A stretch of DNA of 64,000 nt from Desulfatibacillum sp. (GCA_016342355.1 JAEINP010000015.1:1-64000), one strand, 5' to 3'. Shown: positions 51,256-61,776, numbered from the stretch's first letter. Notes: generated from the sequence alone by a model not told the origin. Translations and numbers: made by a program.

Positions 51256-51332
51256 TGGTACGCCCGGCACGATTCGAACGTGCGACCTACGGATTCGTAG
51301 TCCGGCACTCTATCCAGCTGAGCTACGGGCGC
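51256..51332 (-). tRNA. tRNA-Arg (anticodon ACG)
   Basis: 77 bases on the minus strand, beginning GCGCCCGTAGCTCAGCTGGA and ending CGGGCGTACCA with an encoded CCA. The anticodon loop is CTACGAA, the T arm contains GTTCGAATC, and the D arm AGCTCAGCTGGATAGAG is standard. A34 of this tRNA is the classical substrate of TadA, which is encoded about 100 bases away on the other strand. An integrase remnant abuts the 3' side, marking it as an attachment site. Confidence 0.96.
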
Positions 51333-51436
51333 GAAAGATGGCCCTGGATTATTCTTTTTCAGGGCATTTGTCAAGACCCTATTGAGCACTTAAGGCCCTT
51401 TGCCCTAAAAAAAACGATCCGAAGGCCGGAGATTTT

Positions 51437-53192
<1,756 letters not shown>

Positions 53193-53272
53193 TTTCAGGG
53201 ATGTAAGGTGCAGTTGGTTCAGGCTTGTTTTTCGGTTCGGGGTTACCAATCCCGAAACCAAAGAGAGGCGCC

Positions 53273-54211
53273 ATGACAGATTTCAGGCATGCTGATATAT
53301 TGATTGTGGACGACGACCTTAACGTGGGCGGCACCCTCCTGAAACTGGTCCTGGCTGCGGGTTATAAGGGAATCAGTGCGGAAAATGGCAAGCAGGCCCT
53401 GGAAATCCTCAAGGACAGGCAGGTGGACCTTGTGGTGACCGATATTGAATTGCCGGATATCCAGGGCCTGGAGCTTACCAATCTCATCAAAAAGGAACAC
53501 GGAGCCGACGTCATTGTCATGACCGGTTTCGGGGAGCAGTATACCTACGAGGACGCCATTGAACAAGGCGCCAGCGATTTCATTGTCAAACCCATCCGCT
53601 TTTCCGAGTTGAGCCTCCGCATCAAACGGGTTTTGCGGGAGCGGGCCTCGGACAAGGATCGCGCAAAGCTCCTGGACAAACTCCAGGAGTTGGCGGTTAC
53701 CGACGGCCTGACCAAGCTGTTCAATTCGCGCTATTTTTATGAAATGCTGGAAGTGGAAGTCCGCCGCTCCCGCCGCTATGGTAGGCCCTTGTCCCTTCTT
53801 TTGTTTGACATCGATAAATTCAAGAATTTCAACGACACATACGGCCACATTGAAGGGGACCGGGCTCTCGCCCGCATTGGCCGTTCTGTCAGGGAGTCCA
53901 TTCGCGGGACGGATACGGCGTTTCGTTACGGCGGTGAGGAGTTCACCGTGCTCATGCCCGAAACCGGGGAGGACGAAGCCATTGGCGTAGGACAGAGGGT
54001 CTGTGACGAGGTGCGGGATCTTGTCCACATGGCGAATGGTGAGGAAGTGCATCTGACCATCAGTGTGGGTGTGACCCAGGCCCTGCCGGGCGAAGACCTG
54101 TCTGATCTGGTTAAAAGGGTGGATCAGGCCATGTACACGGCCAAAAGGGCCGGGGGCGACAAGGTGGCCACCATCTCCGGTGCTGGAAAACCGCCCGGGC
54201 AGGATTCCTGA
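53273..54211 (+). CDS. receiver-GGDEF diguanylate cyclase
   Basis: 312 residues from the ATG at 53273 with GAGAGG upstream; an earlier ATG at 53225 lies in the purA-proximal leader. The receiver spans 1-130 (LIVDDDLNVGG, phosphoacceptor in LVVTDIELPDIQG, IVMTGFGEQ, FIVKPIRFSEL). The GGDEF domain spans about 150-305, with the active site RYGGEEFTVLMPE and the inhibitory I-site RGTD five residues before it. Thus c-di-GMP synthesis with feedback control is expected. It opposes the two HD-GYP proteins encoded elsewhere in the window. Confidence 0.94.
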   Translation: MTDFRHADILIVDDDLNVGGTLLKLVLAAGYKGISAENGKQALEILKDRQVDLVVTDIELPDIQGLELTNLIKKEHGADVIVMTGFGEQYTYEDAIEQGASDFIVKPIRFSELSLRIKRVLRERASDKDRAKLLDKLQELAVTDGLTKLFNSRYFYEMLEVEVRRSRRYGRPLSLLLFDIDKFKNFNDTYGHIEGDRALARIGRSVRESIRGTDTAFRYGGEEFTVLMPETGEDEAIGVGQRVCDEVRDLVHMANGEEVHLTISVGVTQALPGEDLSDLVKRVDQAMYTAKRAGGDKVATISGAGKPPGQDS

Positions 54212-54227
54212 AACCCGCAGTTCCTCC

Positions 54228-54277
54228 CCAAAAAAATACCCGGGCCATGGAAACCTGTCAGGAATCCATGGCCCGGG
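54228..54277 (-). terminator. rho-independent terminator of the FAD/Fe-S oxidoreductase operon
   Basis: CCCGGGCCATGGA (54239-54251) and TCCATGGCCCGGG (54265-54277) form a 13-bp perfect stem. On the minus strand the stem is followed by TATTTTTTT (54238-54230). It lies about 90 bases after the last gene of the minus-strand operon. Confidence 0.85.
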
Positions 54278-54366
54278 ACTAAAATTCCCTTTGGCCGCAC
54301 CCCGTGGCCGTTTTTGAAAAGGTTACCGTCAGGGGCGCTATTTTAGGTTTTCCATTGCGGCCGGAT

Positions 54367-55533
54367 TCATCCGCATAGGATTTCCGAGATATCCCTTACC
54401 TTTATTTTTTCCTCCAGGCCTTCCACTTTCACAGCGTCTTCCAGCATGGTCAGGCAATTGGGGCAGGCCACAGCCAGGATAGTGGCTTTGGCGGCGTCCG
54501 CCTCCCGCGCTCTTATGCGGGCCGGGCTATCTTCGCTTCCGCCCAAAAAGTCTGTATAGAAATTGCCGGAACCGCCTCCGCAGCACAGGGCGCCTTTTTT
54601 GTTTCTCTCCATTTCAACCAGGGTGGCCCCGGGTACGGCTTTCAATACTTTTCGGGGGGCGTTGTACTCCTGGTTCCAACGGCCAAGAAAGCACGGATCA
54701 TGAAAGGTGATGCGTGTGTCCGGGGTTTCCGGTATGGTCAATTTGCCTTGTTTGACAAGGTCCGCCAGAATTTGGCTGTGATGAAACACCTTGAAATGGC
54801 CGCCAAAGTCCGGATATCTGTTTTTAAACACATTGTACGAGTGGGGAGACAGGGTGATGATGTTTTGAACACCCAAGTCGAAAAACATTTGGATGTTCCG
54901 TTGGGCCAGATCTTCCAATAAGGCGTCCTCGCCCATCATCTCCACTTCATTGCCGTCGGAAATCTCCTTGTCGCCCAAGACCCCGAAGGATATACCTGCT
55001 TGCTGGAGGAGCCTGGCGGTCGCTCTGGCCGCACTTTGGGCCCGGCTGTCAAAGGATCCTTCGCATCCCACATAAAAAAGGTAATCCTGACCTTGGTAGG
55101 GTTCCAGGTCCAGGCCTTCCATCCAGTCCCCCCTTTTTTTTGCGGATATACCGTAGGGGTTTCCGTGCAACTGCACATTGGTCAAAAACTCCGTGACGGA
55201 TTTGGGCAGCAGGCCCTGATTGACCATGGCCGTTTTTGCGGCGATAATCATGTTCACCACGTCATCCGCAAAGCTGTGGGGGCATTTTTCCACGCAGTTT
55301 TTGCAGGAGACGCACGAATAGACGATTTCCGCCAAATGCCCGGACCATTCAATCTCCCCGTTCAGCCACGCCCGGATCAGCCACAGCCTGCCTCCGGCGG
55401 AATAGCTTTCCAAACGGAATCTGGCGTAGGGGGGGCAATTGGTGACATCGCTCCAATCCGTGGGGAACTTGCAGTATCCGCATCGAAAGCAACGGTGAAT
55501 CATATCTTTATATTTGTATTCCATGAGATGCAT
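54367..55533 (-). CDS. (Fe-S)-binding CCG-domain oxidoreductase subunit (HdrD/GlpC-like)
   Basis: 388 residues. The start ATG is fused to the stop of the FAD gene (TGATG) with GGGAGG upstream. The N-terminus has a CFRCGYCKF cluster of unusual type and a classic CVSCKNCVEKCPH 4Fe-4S site. Two Cys-rich CCG-like domains follow. The first (YVGCEGSFDSRAQSAARATA) is degenerate; the second is complete (FHDPCFLGRWNQEY, GALCCGGGSGNF, ACPNCLTML). Such subunits take electrons from a flavoprotein and pass them to quinones or other carriers. It is the last gene of a three-gene operon. Confidence 0.88.
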   Translation of the reverse strand: MHLMEYKYKDMIHRCFRCGYCKFPTDWSDVTNCPPYARFRLESYSAGGRLWLIRAWLNGEIEWSGHLAEIVYSCVSCKNCVEKCPHSFADDVVNMIIAAKTAMVNQGLLPKSVTEFLTNVQLHGNPYGISAKKRGDWMEGLDLEPYQGQDYLFYVGCEGSFDSRAQSAARATARLLQQAGISFGVLGDKEISDGNEVEMMGEDALLEDLAQRNIQMFFDLGVQNIITLSPHSYNVFKNRYPDFGGHFKVFHHSQILADLVKQGKLTIPETPDTRITFHDPCFLGRWNQEYNAPRKVLKAVPGATLVEMERNKKGALCCGGGSGNFYTDFLGGSEDSPARIRAREADAAKATILAVACPNCLTMLEDAVKVEGLEEKIKVRDISEILCG

Positions 55534-56891
55534 CAGATTACCTCCCAGTTGCCGGGGTTCATGATCCCATTGGGGTCGAGGAGCTTTTTGACTTCTTTCA
55601 TCAAGCGCAGGGCGCCCGGATCCATGCGGTCCATCATGAGCTTTTGCCCGAAGATGGCAGGCTTCCAGATGGTTCCGTTGATCTCCATAACCAGCTCGTC
55701 GGTTTCGTGGAGAGCGTCCCGGGCGTGTTTGACGGTCAGATCATCAGCCCGGTTGAATGCGTAGGACCAGGAGAACATCATGCTATGGCAACTGCCAATG
55801 ACCCTTCCCAAGACAGTATAGGGAATGTCGTGCCGGCCTGAGATTTCAGCCCCTCTGCGGTAGCATTCGGGATAGGATGTGACCGGCACGATAGCGCCCA
55901 CATACTCAAAACCGCCGCCCTTTTTCCAGTCGGACGACTTACTGACCTGGGGCCGGGACCTTTCCTGGGAGACCGATGCGATGCCCCCAACCCCGCTGCG
56001 GATATACTTGGACAGTTGGACGTCAAAGGTCAGGTGTCGTTTGAATTCCATTTCCTCCTCGGAATCCCCGGAAATCATGATGCTGACATAATGCAGCCTG
56101 TTCATCATGGGCGGAATTTCCGAACTGGTGGCGATGAGGTCCTCGGCCATGCCCAGGTGGCTGATTTCGAAAAGGACATCCGGGACAAACTCCTCCTTTT
56201 CCACCACAAACAGGTTGTTTTCCCGGATTTTTTTGTTGGGATAGAGCTTCATGGAAACCTTGGTGATGATTCCCGTGGTGCCGTTCCAACCCAAAAACAG
56301 ACCTATATCCGGCAAAGGGTGCATGGTGAACCAACCGGAACCCACGGCGCAGGATCCGAACCGGGCGATTTCGCCCGTGGGCAACACCACTTCCAGGCCG
56401 TTCACCATGTCGGAATTGAACCCGTAGGGATGAGCCAAATCTCCCTGGCCGTGGATGGCCAGGTTCCCGCCCACGGTGGCTGCGGGCGGGGCGCCCGGTT
56501 CCGAGTGCATGAGGTTGGGATGGTGCTTGTGCAGGTAAGAGGTGATTTTTCCGTGGGAAATTCCCGCCTCCACAACCATGTATCTGGATTGCTCGTTGAC
56601 CTCGATAATCCGGTCCATCCTTTTCAGGTCAATAGTAATGCCGCCCTGTTGAGGTAAGGCCAGCCCTGCCAAAGTCATTCCCCCGCCCAGGGGGACAATG
56701 GCGACCTTTTTCTCGTTGGCCAGCCGGACGATTTCCTGCAATTCTTCGGTGGTTTTGGGGGCTACCACATATTCGGGCCATAAGGGCTCGGAGGTTCCCA
56801 GATCTTTGGAGTAGGTAAACAGCTCCTCCTTCCGATCAGAGGCATAATCCGCCCCCACAATTTTGACTAATGCTTGATAGATGGAACTCAT
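55533..56891 (-). CDS. FAD-binding oxidase/dehydrogenase (GlcD/D-lactate dehydrogenase-like)
   Basis: 452 residues from the ATG at 56889-56891, preceded by AGGAGGGGAG. The PCMH-type FAD-binding domain shows VAIVPLGGGMTLAGLALPQQ, ITIDLKRMDRI and GAPPAATVGGNLAIHGQGDL. The C-terminal substrate domain ends LLDPNGIMNPGNWEVI. Relatives oxidise 2-hydroxy acids such as lactate or glycolate, or alkyl-type substrates, and feed electrons to Fe-S partners. Two Fe-S proteins flank it in the same operon (14 bases to the upstream gene, overlap with the downstream one). The substrate cannot be read from sequence. Confidence 0.88.
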   Translation of the reverse strand: MSSIYQALVKIVGADYASDRKEELFTYSKDLGTSEPLWPEYVVAPKTTEELQEIVRLANEKKVAIVPLGGGMTLAGLALPQQGGITIDLKRMDRIIEVNEQSRYMVVEAGISHGKITSYLHKHHPNLMHSEPGAPPAATVGGNLAIHGQGDLAHPYGFNSDMVNGLEVVLPTGEIARFGSCAVGSGWFTMHPLPDIGLFLGWNGTTGIITKVSMKLYPNKKIRENNLFVVEKEEFVPDVLFEISHLGMAEDLIATSSEIPPMMNRLHYVSIMISGDSEEEMEFKRHLTFDVQLSKYIRSGVGGIASVSQERSRPQVSKSSDWKKGGGFEYVGAIVPVTSYPECYRRGAEISGRHDIPYTVLGRVIGSCHSMMFSWSYAFNRADDLTVKHARDALHETDELVMEINGTIWKPAIFGQKLMMDRMDPGALRLMKEVKKLLDPNGIMNPGNWEVI

Positions 56892-56905
56892 GGTTTTCTC
56901 CCCTC

Positions 56906-57946
56906 CTATGCGGCGTTTTCTCCAATGGCCAGCCTGCAAAGATCGCTTAAAAACAGGGGCATGATGCCCTGTTTGCTTACTGGCATTCCAAGGGTCTGCA
57001 TGCAGGCAGGGCAATTGAAAACACAGATTTGCGCCCCGGCTTTTTTCATATCGTCGATGTTTTTCTTTTGGATTTCAGCGCAATATTTTCGGCTTCCTTC
57101 CTTTTTTTGCCCCAAAATAGTGGCCCCGCAACACATGGCGTTTTCGTCCACGTACTCGCGGTCCGCAGCCTCAACCCCGATCAGGTCGAAGATTTTCGCC
57201 ACAAAAGGATGCTTGTCAGGAGAGAGACGAGAGGAGCAAGGACGTTGATAAGCCACCTTGTATCCAAGAGGTTTTATATCATCCCGTAATTCCAAGAGCT
57301 TGTTATATAGGTATTCGAAAAGATGAATGGATTTGAAAGGCACCTCAATCCCGAAAGCGGGGGCGTAGGATGTATAGGTTCCAAAACATTCGTCATGAAA
57401 GTGGACCACTTCCTTTACCTTGTGGGCGGCGATGGTCTGGATGATTTTGTCCAGCCGTTCGTTAATGACCGAGGTTTTACCATAATGGAGATACATCAAC
57501 TGGCAGAAATAATGGAACATCTTGCGGGAGTCGCCGGACATGATGGTAAGGTTTTCAAACAGCCTGCCTTCCACCCGGCTTGCCAGTTGGCTGAAAACCC
57601 CCATGTTGAGGGCGGTTCCTGTAATTTCCTGTATCTCGGGTTCCCCGCGAAAAGGAATGCCCACCTGGATGCCGCTCTTAACCAGTGGGTCCGGCAAAGG
57701 AAGCAGATTGAATTCCTCCTGCTTTTGAACAATCAGATAAAACGGATGGTTGCCGTTGGGGCAATATTCCTCGCAGGCGTAGCAGGTCACGCAATCCTGC
57801 AAGACAAAGGAGCTTTCGCCGTCGCACAATTTTAAAATCTCCGTGCGGGCGGTTTCCTGGTCAATGTCCATGTGCTGGCATTTTACGAGGCAGGCGTTTG
57901 AATCACAGGCCAGGCACAAGTCCGGGTCAAATTTCAATTCATACAT
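56906..57946 (-). CDS. ferredoxin/CCG-domain Fe-S protein (first gene of operon)
   Basis: 346 residues. Two N-terminal cluster motifs are present: CLACDSNACLVKCQHMD and CVTCYACEEYCPNGNHP. The C-terminal half holds CCG-like elements: FHDECFGTYTSYAP, QRPCSSRL, AMCCGATILG, FNCPACMQTLG. This is a heterodisulfide-reductase-like Cys-rich fold. It probably transfers electrons between the FAD dehydrogenase and a carrier. It is the first gene after a sigma54 promoter at 58048-58064 and is divergent from a large sigma54 activator. Confidence 0.86.
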   Translation of the reverse strand: MYELKFDPDLCLACDSNACLVKCQHMDIDQETARTEILKLCDGESSFVLQDCVTCYACEEYCPNGNHPFYLIVQKQEEFNLLPLPDPLVKSGIQVGIPFRGEPEIQEITGTALNMGVFSQLASRVEGRLFENLTIMSGDSRKMFHYFCQLMYLHYGKTSVINERLDKIIQTIAAHKVKEVVHFHDECFGTYTSYAPAFGIEVPFKSIHLFEYLYNKLLELRDDIKPLGYKVAYQRPCSSRLSPDKHPFVAKIFDLIGVEAADREYVDENAMCCGATILGQKKEGSRKYCAEIQKKNIDDMKKAGAQICVFNCPACMQTLGMPVSKQGIMPLFLSDLCRLAIGENAA

Positions 57947-58047
57947 GGGTACCCCCTATTAAAGGTTTGCGGGTTTTTTCTGTCCAAAAACGTGATTGGC
58001 GCTTATTGGGATGCTGGATGCTGGTTTTTCAGGCTCATTGTCGATTG

Positions 58048-58064
58048 TGCAATAGGGGCGCCAG
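58048..58064 (-). promoter_or_regulatory. sigma-54 (-24/-12) promoter of the FAD/Fe-S operon
   Basis: On the minus strand CTGGCGCCCCTATTGCA gives CTGGC at -24 and TTGCA at -12 with exact GG-to-GC spacing. The start would be near 58037, leaving a leader of about 90 bases before the ATG at 57946. Confidence 0.8.
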
Positions 58065-58123
58065 GATAATTTTTGATGATAAGGTAGTATTTACAGTCAG
58101 TTGAAAATATGAGAAGATGGATG

Positions 58124-58161
58124 AAAACCATATTTAACGCGTATGGGCCAAATATGGTTTT
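58124..58161. promoter_or_regulatory. candidate enhancer (upstream activator) inverted repeat
   Basis: AAAACCATATTT (58124-58135) and AAATATGGTTTT (58150-58161) are perfect 12-base arms around a 14-base centre, 60-100 bases upstream of the sigma54 promoter. A related direct repeat, ATTTAACGCG (58132) and ATTTGACGCG (58165), overlaps it. Binding by the adjacent activator is inferred. Confidence 0.6.
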
Positions 58162-58260
58162 GTATTTGACGCGGGCCACCCCTTGAAGTAGTCTTTCAAT
58201 CGGTACAGAGAAAGGCGCTCTGAAATCCGCCGCCGTTCAAAATTCATGCAAGGAAAAATT

Positions 58261-61200
58261 ATGCAAGCGTCAGATAGCCGGAAAAAATCCGCCAGTGAAC
58301 TTGTGCGGGAAACCATCTGCCTCTTCGAGGATGATTTCTCCATTGATTGGGTCATTGAACTCTCGGAACAAAAACCCTCCCTGGTTTTGGGTGAGCTTGA
58401 AAAGGCTATGCGCGAAGGTTGGATAGATCAAAGAGGCGCCGGGCGTTATGCTTTTTCCGATCTCAAACGCAAGGAGCAGGTGCAAGCCAGCATGGGTGTG
58501 GAGGAAAGGGAGAAACTATGCCGGAAGATCGCCATGCTTTTTCTGAGAGAGTGCCGTGCAGGCATTCTGGACGCCACCAGCCTTGCGCCCTTTCTTTTGC
58601 AGATTTCCAATGATGAGGCAGGCTGTTCCGGGCTGTTGATGGCCGGAGACGCCTTTGTGAGGAAATACCAGCCTGACAAGGCTCTGGAGTGCTATAAAAA
58701 ACTCAAAGCTGATCTGCTGCGCCTGGAAGGCGAGGCGGTGGACAACCTGTTTATTCAAATGGCGATCAAATGCTCCAAGGTATCCACGGCCAGGCAAAGC
58801 ACCACCGAGGTGGTGGAAACCCTGCGGGACGCCCTGGACAGGGCTCGAATAGGGCAAGACAAGGCTTCCCGGGCCCTCATCCAGATGCATATCGCCAAAA
58901 ACGAATGGCTTTTAAACCGCTACGACAGCGCTTACGAAATATTCAAGGATGGGTGGGCCCTCGCCAACAAATGCAATGATCCTAAATTGATGCGTTCCGC
59001 CCTGGCTTTTCGAATATTCTTTTCATTTTGGCAGGGCCGGTTTATGGAAGTCATCTCCCAATATGAAAACGCCCTGTCTGATGTGGAAAAACGCACCGAG
59101 GGAGGGTTTCCGTTATTAGTCACCATTACCGTGGGGCAATGCTACACCTATGTAGGTCAGACCACTCAGGGTTTAGGCATGCTGGACGCCATTCAAAAAT
59201 CCTGCCTGGAGGCGGGGGACACCCATACGGCCGCCTTCGCCATCGGGTCTATCTATAACGCCCTTATATCCATACGGTCCATTGATGAAACCCTGGACTA
59301 TACCGTGAAGAACTATGCGATCCTCCAGCAAAGCGGAAACCATTATATTGAAATGCTTGGCGACGGTTTTTTGGCCTATTTGTATTATCTAAAAGACGAC
59401 ATTCGCCGTTCGGTCTCGTGTTTAAAGCGGTTTGTTCAAAAATGCCGGGATGTAAACGTGGATACCCTGCATCATCGGCCCCACCTGCTGGAGCTTTGCT
59501 GGGCCATGGAACAGGGGCGGTATCCCCGCATGCTCAATCTTTCCCTGGAAAGGGAGATAAACGGCATTATCGCCGGAAGAAATGTTTTTTTAAAGGGCCT
59601 GGCCTATCGATACCAAGCCTTGCTCGATGCGCAAACCGGGCAGCCTGAAGAGGTGGTCGCCAGGTCTTTGGATATGTCGCTCAAGTGGTTGGAAGAGTCG
59701 GGCAATGAACTGGAAATCGTTCGAACCCGCATGGAGATATTGCGCAGGCGGCTGACAAGGGGGGAACAGGAGGGCGTCCAGGAATTGGCCGGGCGGATTG
59801 CCAGCACCTTATCCCAATACCACGAGGACATTATTCCTGCGGACCTGAAATCCTTGATCAAGGGTGCGCCGCCCACCCAAAACCTGTTGACTGGTGTTTT
59901 TAAATTGGGCAGGGAGATCACCACCGTCTCGAACAGCAAGGATCTTGTCCATCGGATCATATCTTCCGTCAACCAGCTGACCGGAGCCGAACGCGGCGCT
60001 GTTTTTGTTTTGGACAGGGATTCCTACGCACCCGGGTTAAAACTGCGGGCGTCCAAAAATCTCACCCATGAACAGGTTGGTTCATCGGCGTTTCAATCCG
60101 CCATGCAATGGATCGAACAGGCTGCGACTATGGGTGTGGACAAGAAATCATTCATCAAGAACGAACCCGGGCCGGGCGGCCCTGCACAGGGGATCTCTGA
60201 AGACGTCATCCGCTCAAGCATTTGCGCACCCATGATATTCAAGGGGAAAATATTGGGAGTGCTTTATCACGACAATCGTTTGCTAAAGTCGGCTTTTAAG
60301 GAGTCTGACTTTGAGTTGCTTTCATTTTTTGCGGCCCAGGCGGCTATCGCCCTGGACAATGCAAACGCCCACGAGGAAATACAGCGTCTGAAAAACAAGA
60401 TTACGGAGGACAGGCAGGTTGATATGGAAGAGCATTTTCCCCGAGACAATTTTAACAACATCATCGGCAAAAGCGACGCCATCCGCAAAATGCTGTTTTT
60501 GGTTGAGCAGGTGGCCAAAACAGACAGCAATGTTCTGATTCTGGGAGAAACCGGCGTAGGCAAGGAACTGGTGGCCAACGCCATTCACTTCCACAGCCTG
60601 AGGCGGAGCAAGCCTTTCATCAAGGCCAATTGCAGCGCCCTCACCGAAACCCTCATCAATAGCGAGTTATTCGGGCACGAGCGAGGCGCCTTTACCGGGG
60701 CGAACAGTCGGCGCATCGGTCGTTTTGAACTGGCGGACGAAGGCACAATTTTCCTGGATGAAATAGGCGATTTGCCCCTGGAGGTGCAGGTCAACCTGCT
60801 CCGGGTTTTGCAAAGCAATGAGTTTGAGCGCGTGGGCGGCAACGAAACCCTTTGCTCCAACTTTCGTCTCCTCGCCGCCACCAACCGGGACTTGGACACT
60901 CTTGTGGGAGAAAACAGGTTTCGCGCCGACCTCTATTACAGGCTGAACGTGTTCCCTATCCACGTGCCGCCTCTCAGGGATCGCAAGGAAGACATCCCTT
61001 TGCTGGCGCATCATTTCATTCGCCTGTTTTCACATAAAATGAAAAAAGCCGCTAAAAAGGTTCCAACCAATGAAATGAACCAATTGATTCGGTATTCGTG
61101 GCCCGGAAATGTTCGGGAGCTTGCCAATGTCATCGAGAGAGGGATGATTTTAAGTTCAGGTCCTGTTTTCAAAACACCCGAACTGGATAATGATGCAGAC

Positions 61201-61392
61201 GCTCCGAGGAACAAGCCCCACCACAGCCTGGAAGAAAATGAACGCAGCCATATTTTATGGGCGCTGGAACAAAAAGGCTGGAAGGTCCGGGGGCCGGGTG
61301 GCGCGGCGGAATTTTTGGATATACATCCTTCCACCCTGGCGGCCCGTATGAAAAAGTTGGGCATCAAGCGCCCGGTGAGAATCGGGGCTTAA
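58261..61392 (+). CDS. large sigma-54-dependent activator with helical TPR/MalT-like sensor and GAF domain
   Basis: 1043 residues from the ATG at 58261, with AAGGA 6 bases upstream; an ATG at 58246 is the alternative. Residues 1-540 are almost all helical and resemble TPR/MalT-like superhelices (KALECYKKLKADLLRLEGEA, RARIGQDKASRALIQMHIAK). A GAF domain lies at about 560-710 (VHRIISSVNQLTGAERGAVF). The AAA+ domain has GETGVGKELVANAIH, GHERGAFTGA and FLDEIGDLP. The Fis-type HTH is at the end (GGAAEFLDIHPSTLAARMKK). It is divergent from the FAD/Fe-S operon, which has a sigma54 promoter, so it is the probable activator. The inducer is unknown, perhaps a protein or peptide bound by the helical part. 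Confidence 0.92.
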   Translation: MQASDSRKKSASELVRETICLFEDDFSIDWVIELSEQKPSLVLGELEKAMREGWIDQRGAGRYAFSDLKRKEQVQASMGVEEREKLCRKIAMLFLRECRAGILDATSLAPFLLQISNDEAGCSGLLMAGDAFVRKYQPDKALECYKKLKADLLRLEGEAVDNLFIQMAIKCSKVSTARQSTTEVVETLRDALDRARIGQDKASRALIQMHIAKNEWLLNRYDSAYEIFKDGWALANKCNDPKLMRSALAFRIFFSFWQGRFMEVISQYENALSDVEKRTEGGFPLLVTITVGQCYTYVGQTTQGLGMLDAIQKSCLEAGDTHTAAFAIGSIYNALISIRSIDETLDYTVKNYAILQQSGNHYIEMLGDGFLAYLYYLKDDIRRSVSCLKRFVQKCRDVNVDTLHHRPHLLELCWAMEQGRYPRMLNLSLEREINGIIAGRNVFLKGLAYRYQALLDAQTGQPEEVVARSLDMSLKWLEESGNELEIVRTRMEILRRRLTRGEQEGVQELAGRIASTLSQYHEDIIPADLKSLIKGAPPTQNLLTGVFKLGREITTVSNSKDLVHRIISSVNQLTGAERGAVFVLDRDSYAPGLKLRASKNLTHEQVGSSAFQSAMQWIEQAATMGVDKKSFIKNEPGPGGPAQGISEDVIRSSICAPMIFKGKILGVLYHDNRLLKSAFKESDFELLSFFAAQAAIALDNANAHEEIQRLKNKITEDRQVDMEEHFPRDNFNNIIGKSDAIRKMLFLVEQVAKTDSNVLILGETGVGKELVANAIHFHSLRRSKPFIKANCSALTETLINSELFGHERGAFTGANSRRIGRFELADEGTIFLDEIGDLPLEVQVNLLRVLQSNEFERVGGNETLCSNFRLLAATNRDLDTLVGENRFRADLYYRLNVFPIHVPPLRDRKEDIPLLAHHFIRLFSHKMKKAAKKVPTNEMNQLIRYSWPGNVRELANVIERGMILSSGPVFKTPELDNDADAPRNKPHHSLEENERSHILWALEQKGWKVRGPGGAAEFLDIHPSTLAARMKKLGIKRPVRIGA

Positions 61393-61446
61393 TCAAAATG
61401 GCATGCTTGCGCCTGGAGAATTTTCCTTTACGGAGTTTGTATTAAA

Positions 61447-61488
61447 ACGACTTTCCCGCGAAACTTCAGGACGAATTACGCATTGCGT
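61447..61488. repeat. imperfect direct repeat, copy 1
   Basis: ACGACTTTCCCGCGAAACTT continues to GCATTGCGT. A related sequence lies at 61611-61648. Only about 70 percent of bases agree by eye. It may be a fragment of an older insertion-sequence end. Confidence 0.4.
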
Positions 61489-61610
61489 CCCTGGAATTTC
61501 TTTCAATTTGATATTGTAATGAATTCTTGATAATTTTACGTTATATCAAAAGGCAAGGTTTTTCAATTGCTATTAGCTATTATTTCAAATATTTATGAGT
61601 ATTTTTTCCA

Positions 61611-61648
61611 ACGACTTTTCCGGGAAGTTGAGGAATTATGTATTGTGT
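61611..61648. repeat. imperfect direct repeat, copy 2
   Basis: ACGACTTTTCCGGGAAGTTG continues to TATTGTGT, parallel to the copy at 61447-61488. The intervening bases are AT-rich and hold no gene. It lies about 30 bases before the structured leader of the IS110 transposase. Confidence 0.4.
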
Positions 61649-61676
61649 TTGAATGCATAAGTACTTGTCATTTAAA

Positions 61677-61776
61677 GGAGACCCCCTCGGTGGTATAGGA
61701 TAGGCTGCTAAGGCCTGCCGGGCCGGAAAAAAATTTCCGCCCGGAATCGTACACACCACGCAAAGGAGGTCTCCGG
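61677..61776 (+). ncRNA. structured left-end leader of the IS110 element, candidate bridge RNA / ribosome-site hairpin
   Basis: GGAGACCCCCT (61677-61687) pairs with AGGAGGTCTCC (61764-61774) at 10 of 11 positions. Inside it GTGGT (61690-61694) pairs with ACCAC (61755-61759). A third hairpin (CCGGGC-C-GGAAA, loop AAAA, TTTCC-GCCCGG) occupies 61718-61744. The outer stem covers the AGGAGG ribosome binding site of the transposase. IS110-family elements encode a bridge RNA in a non-coding end; whether this is it or only translational control is undecided. Confidence 0.5.
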
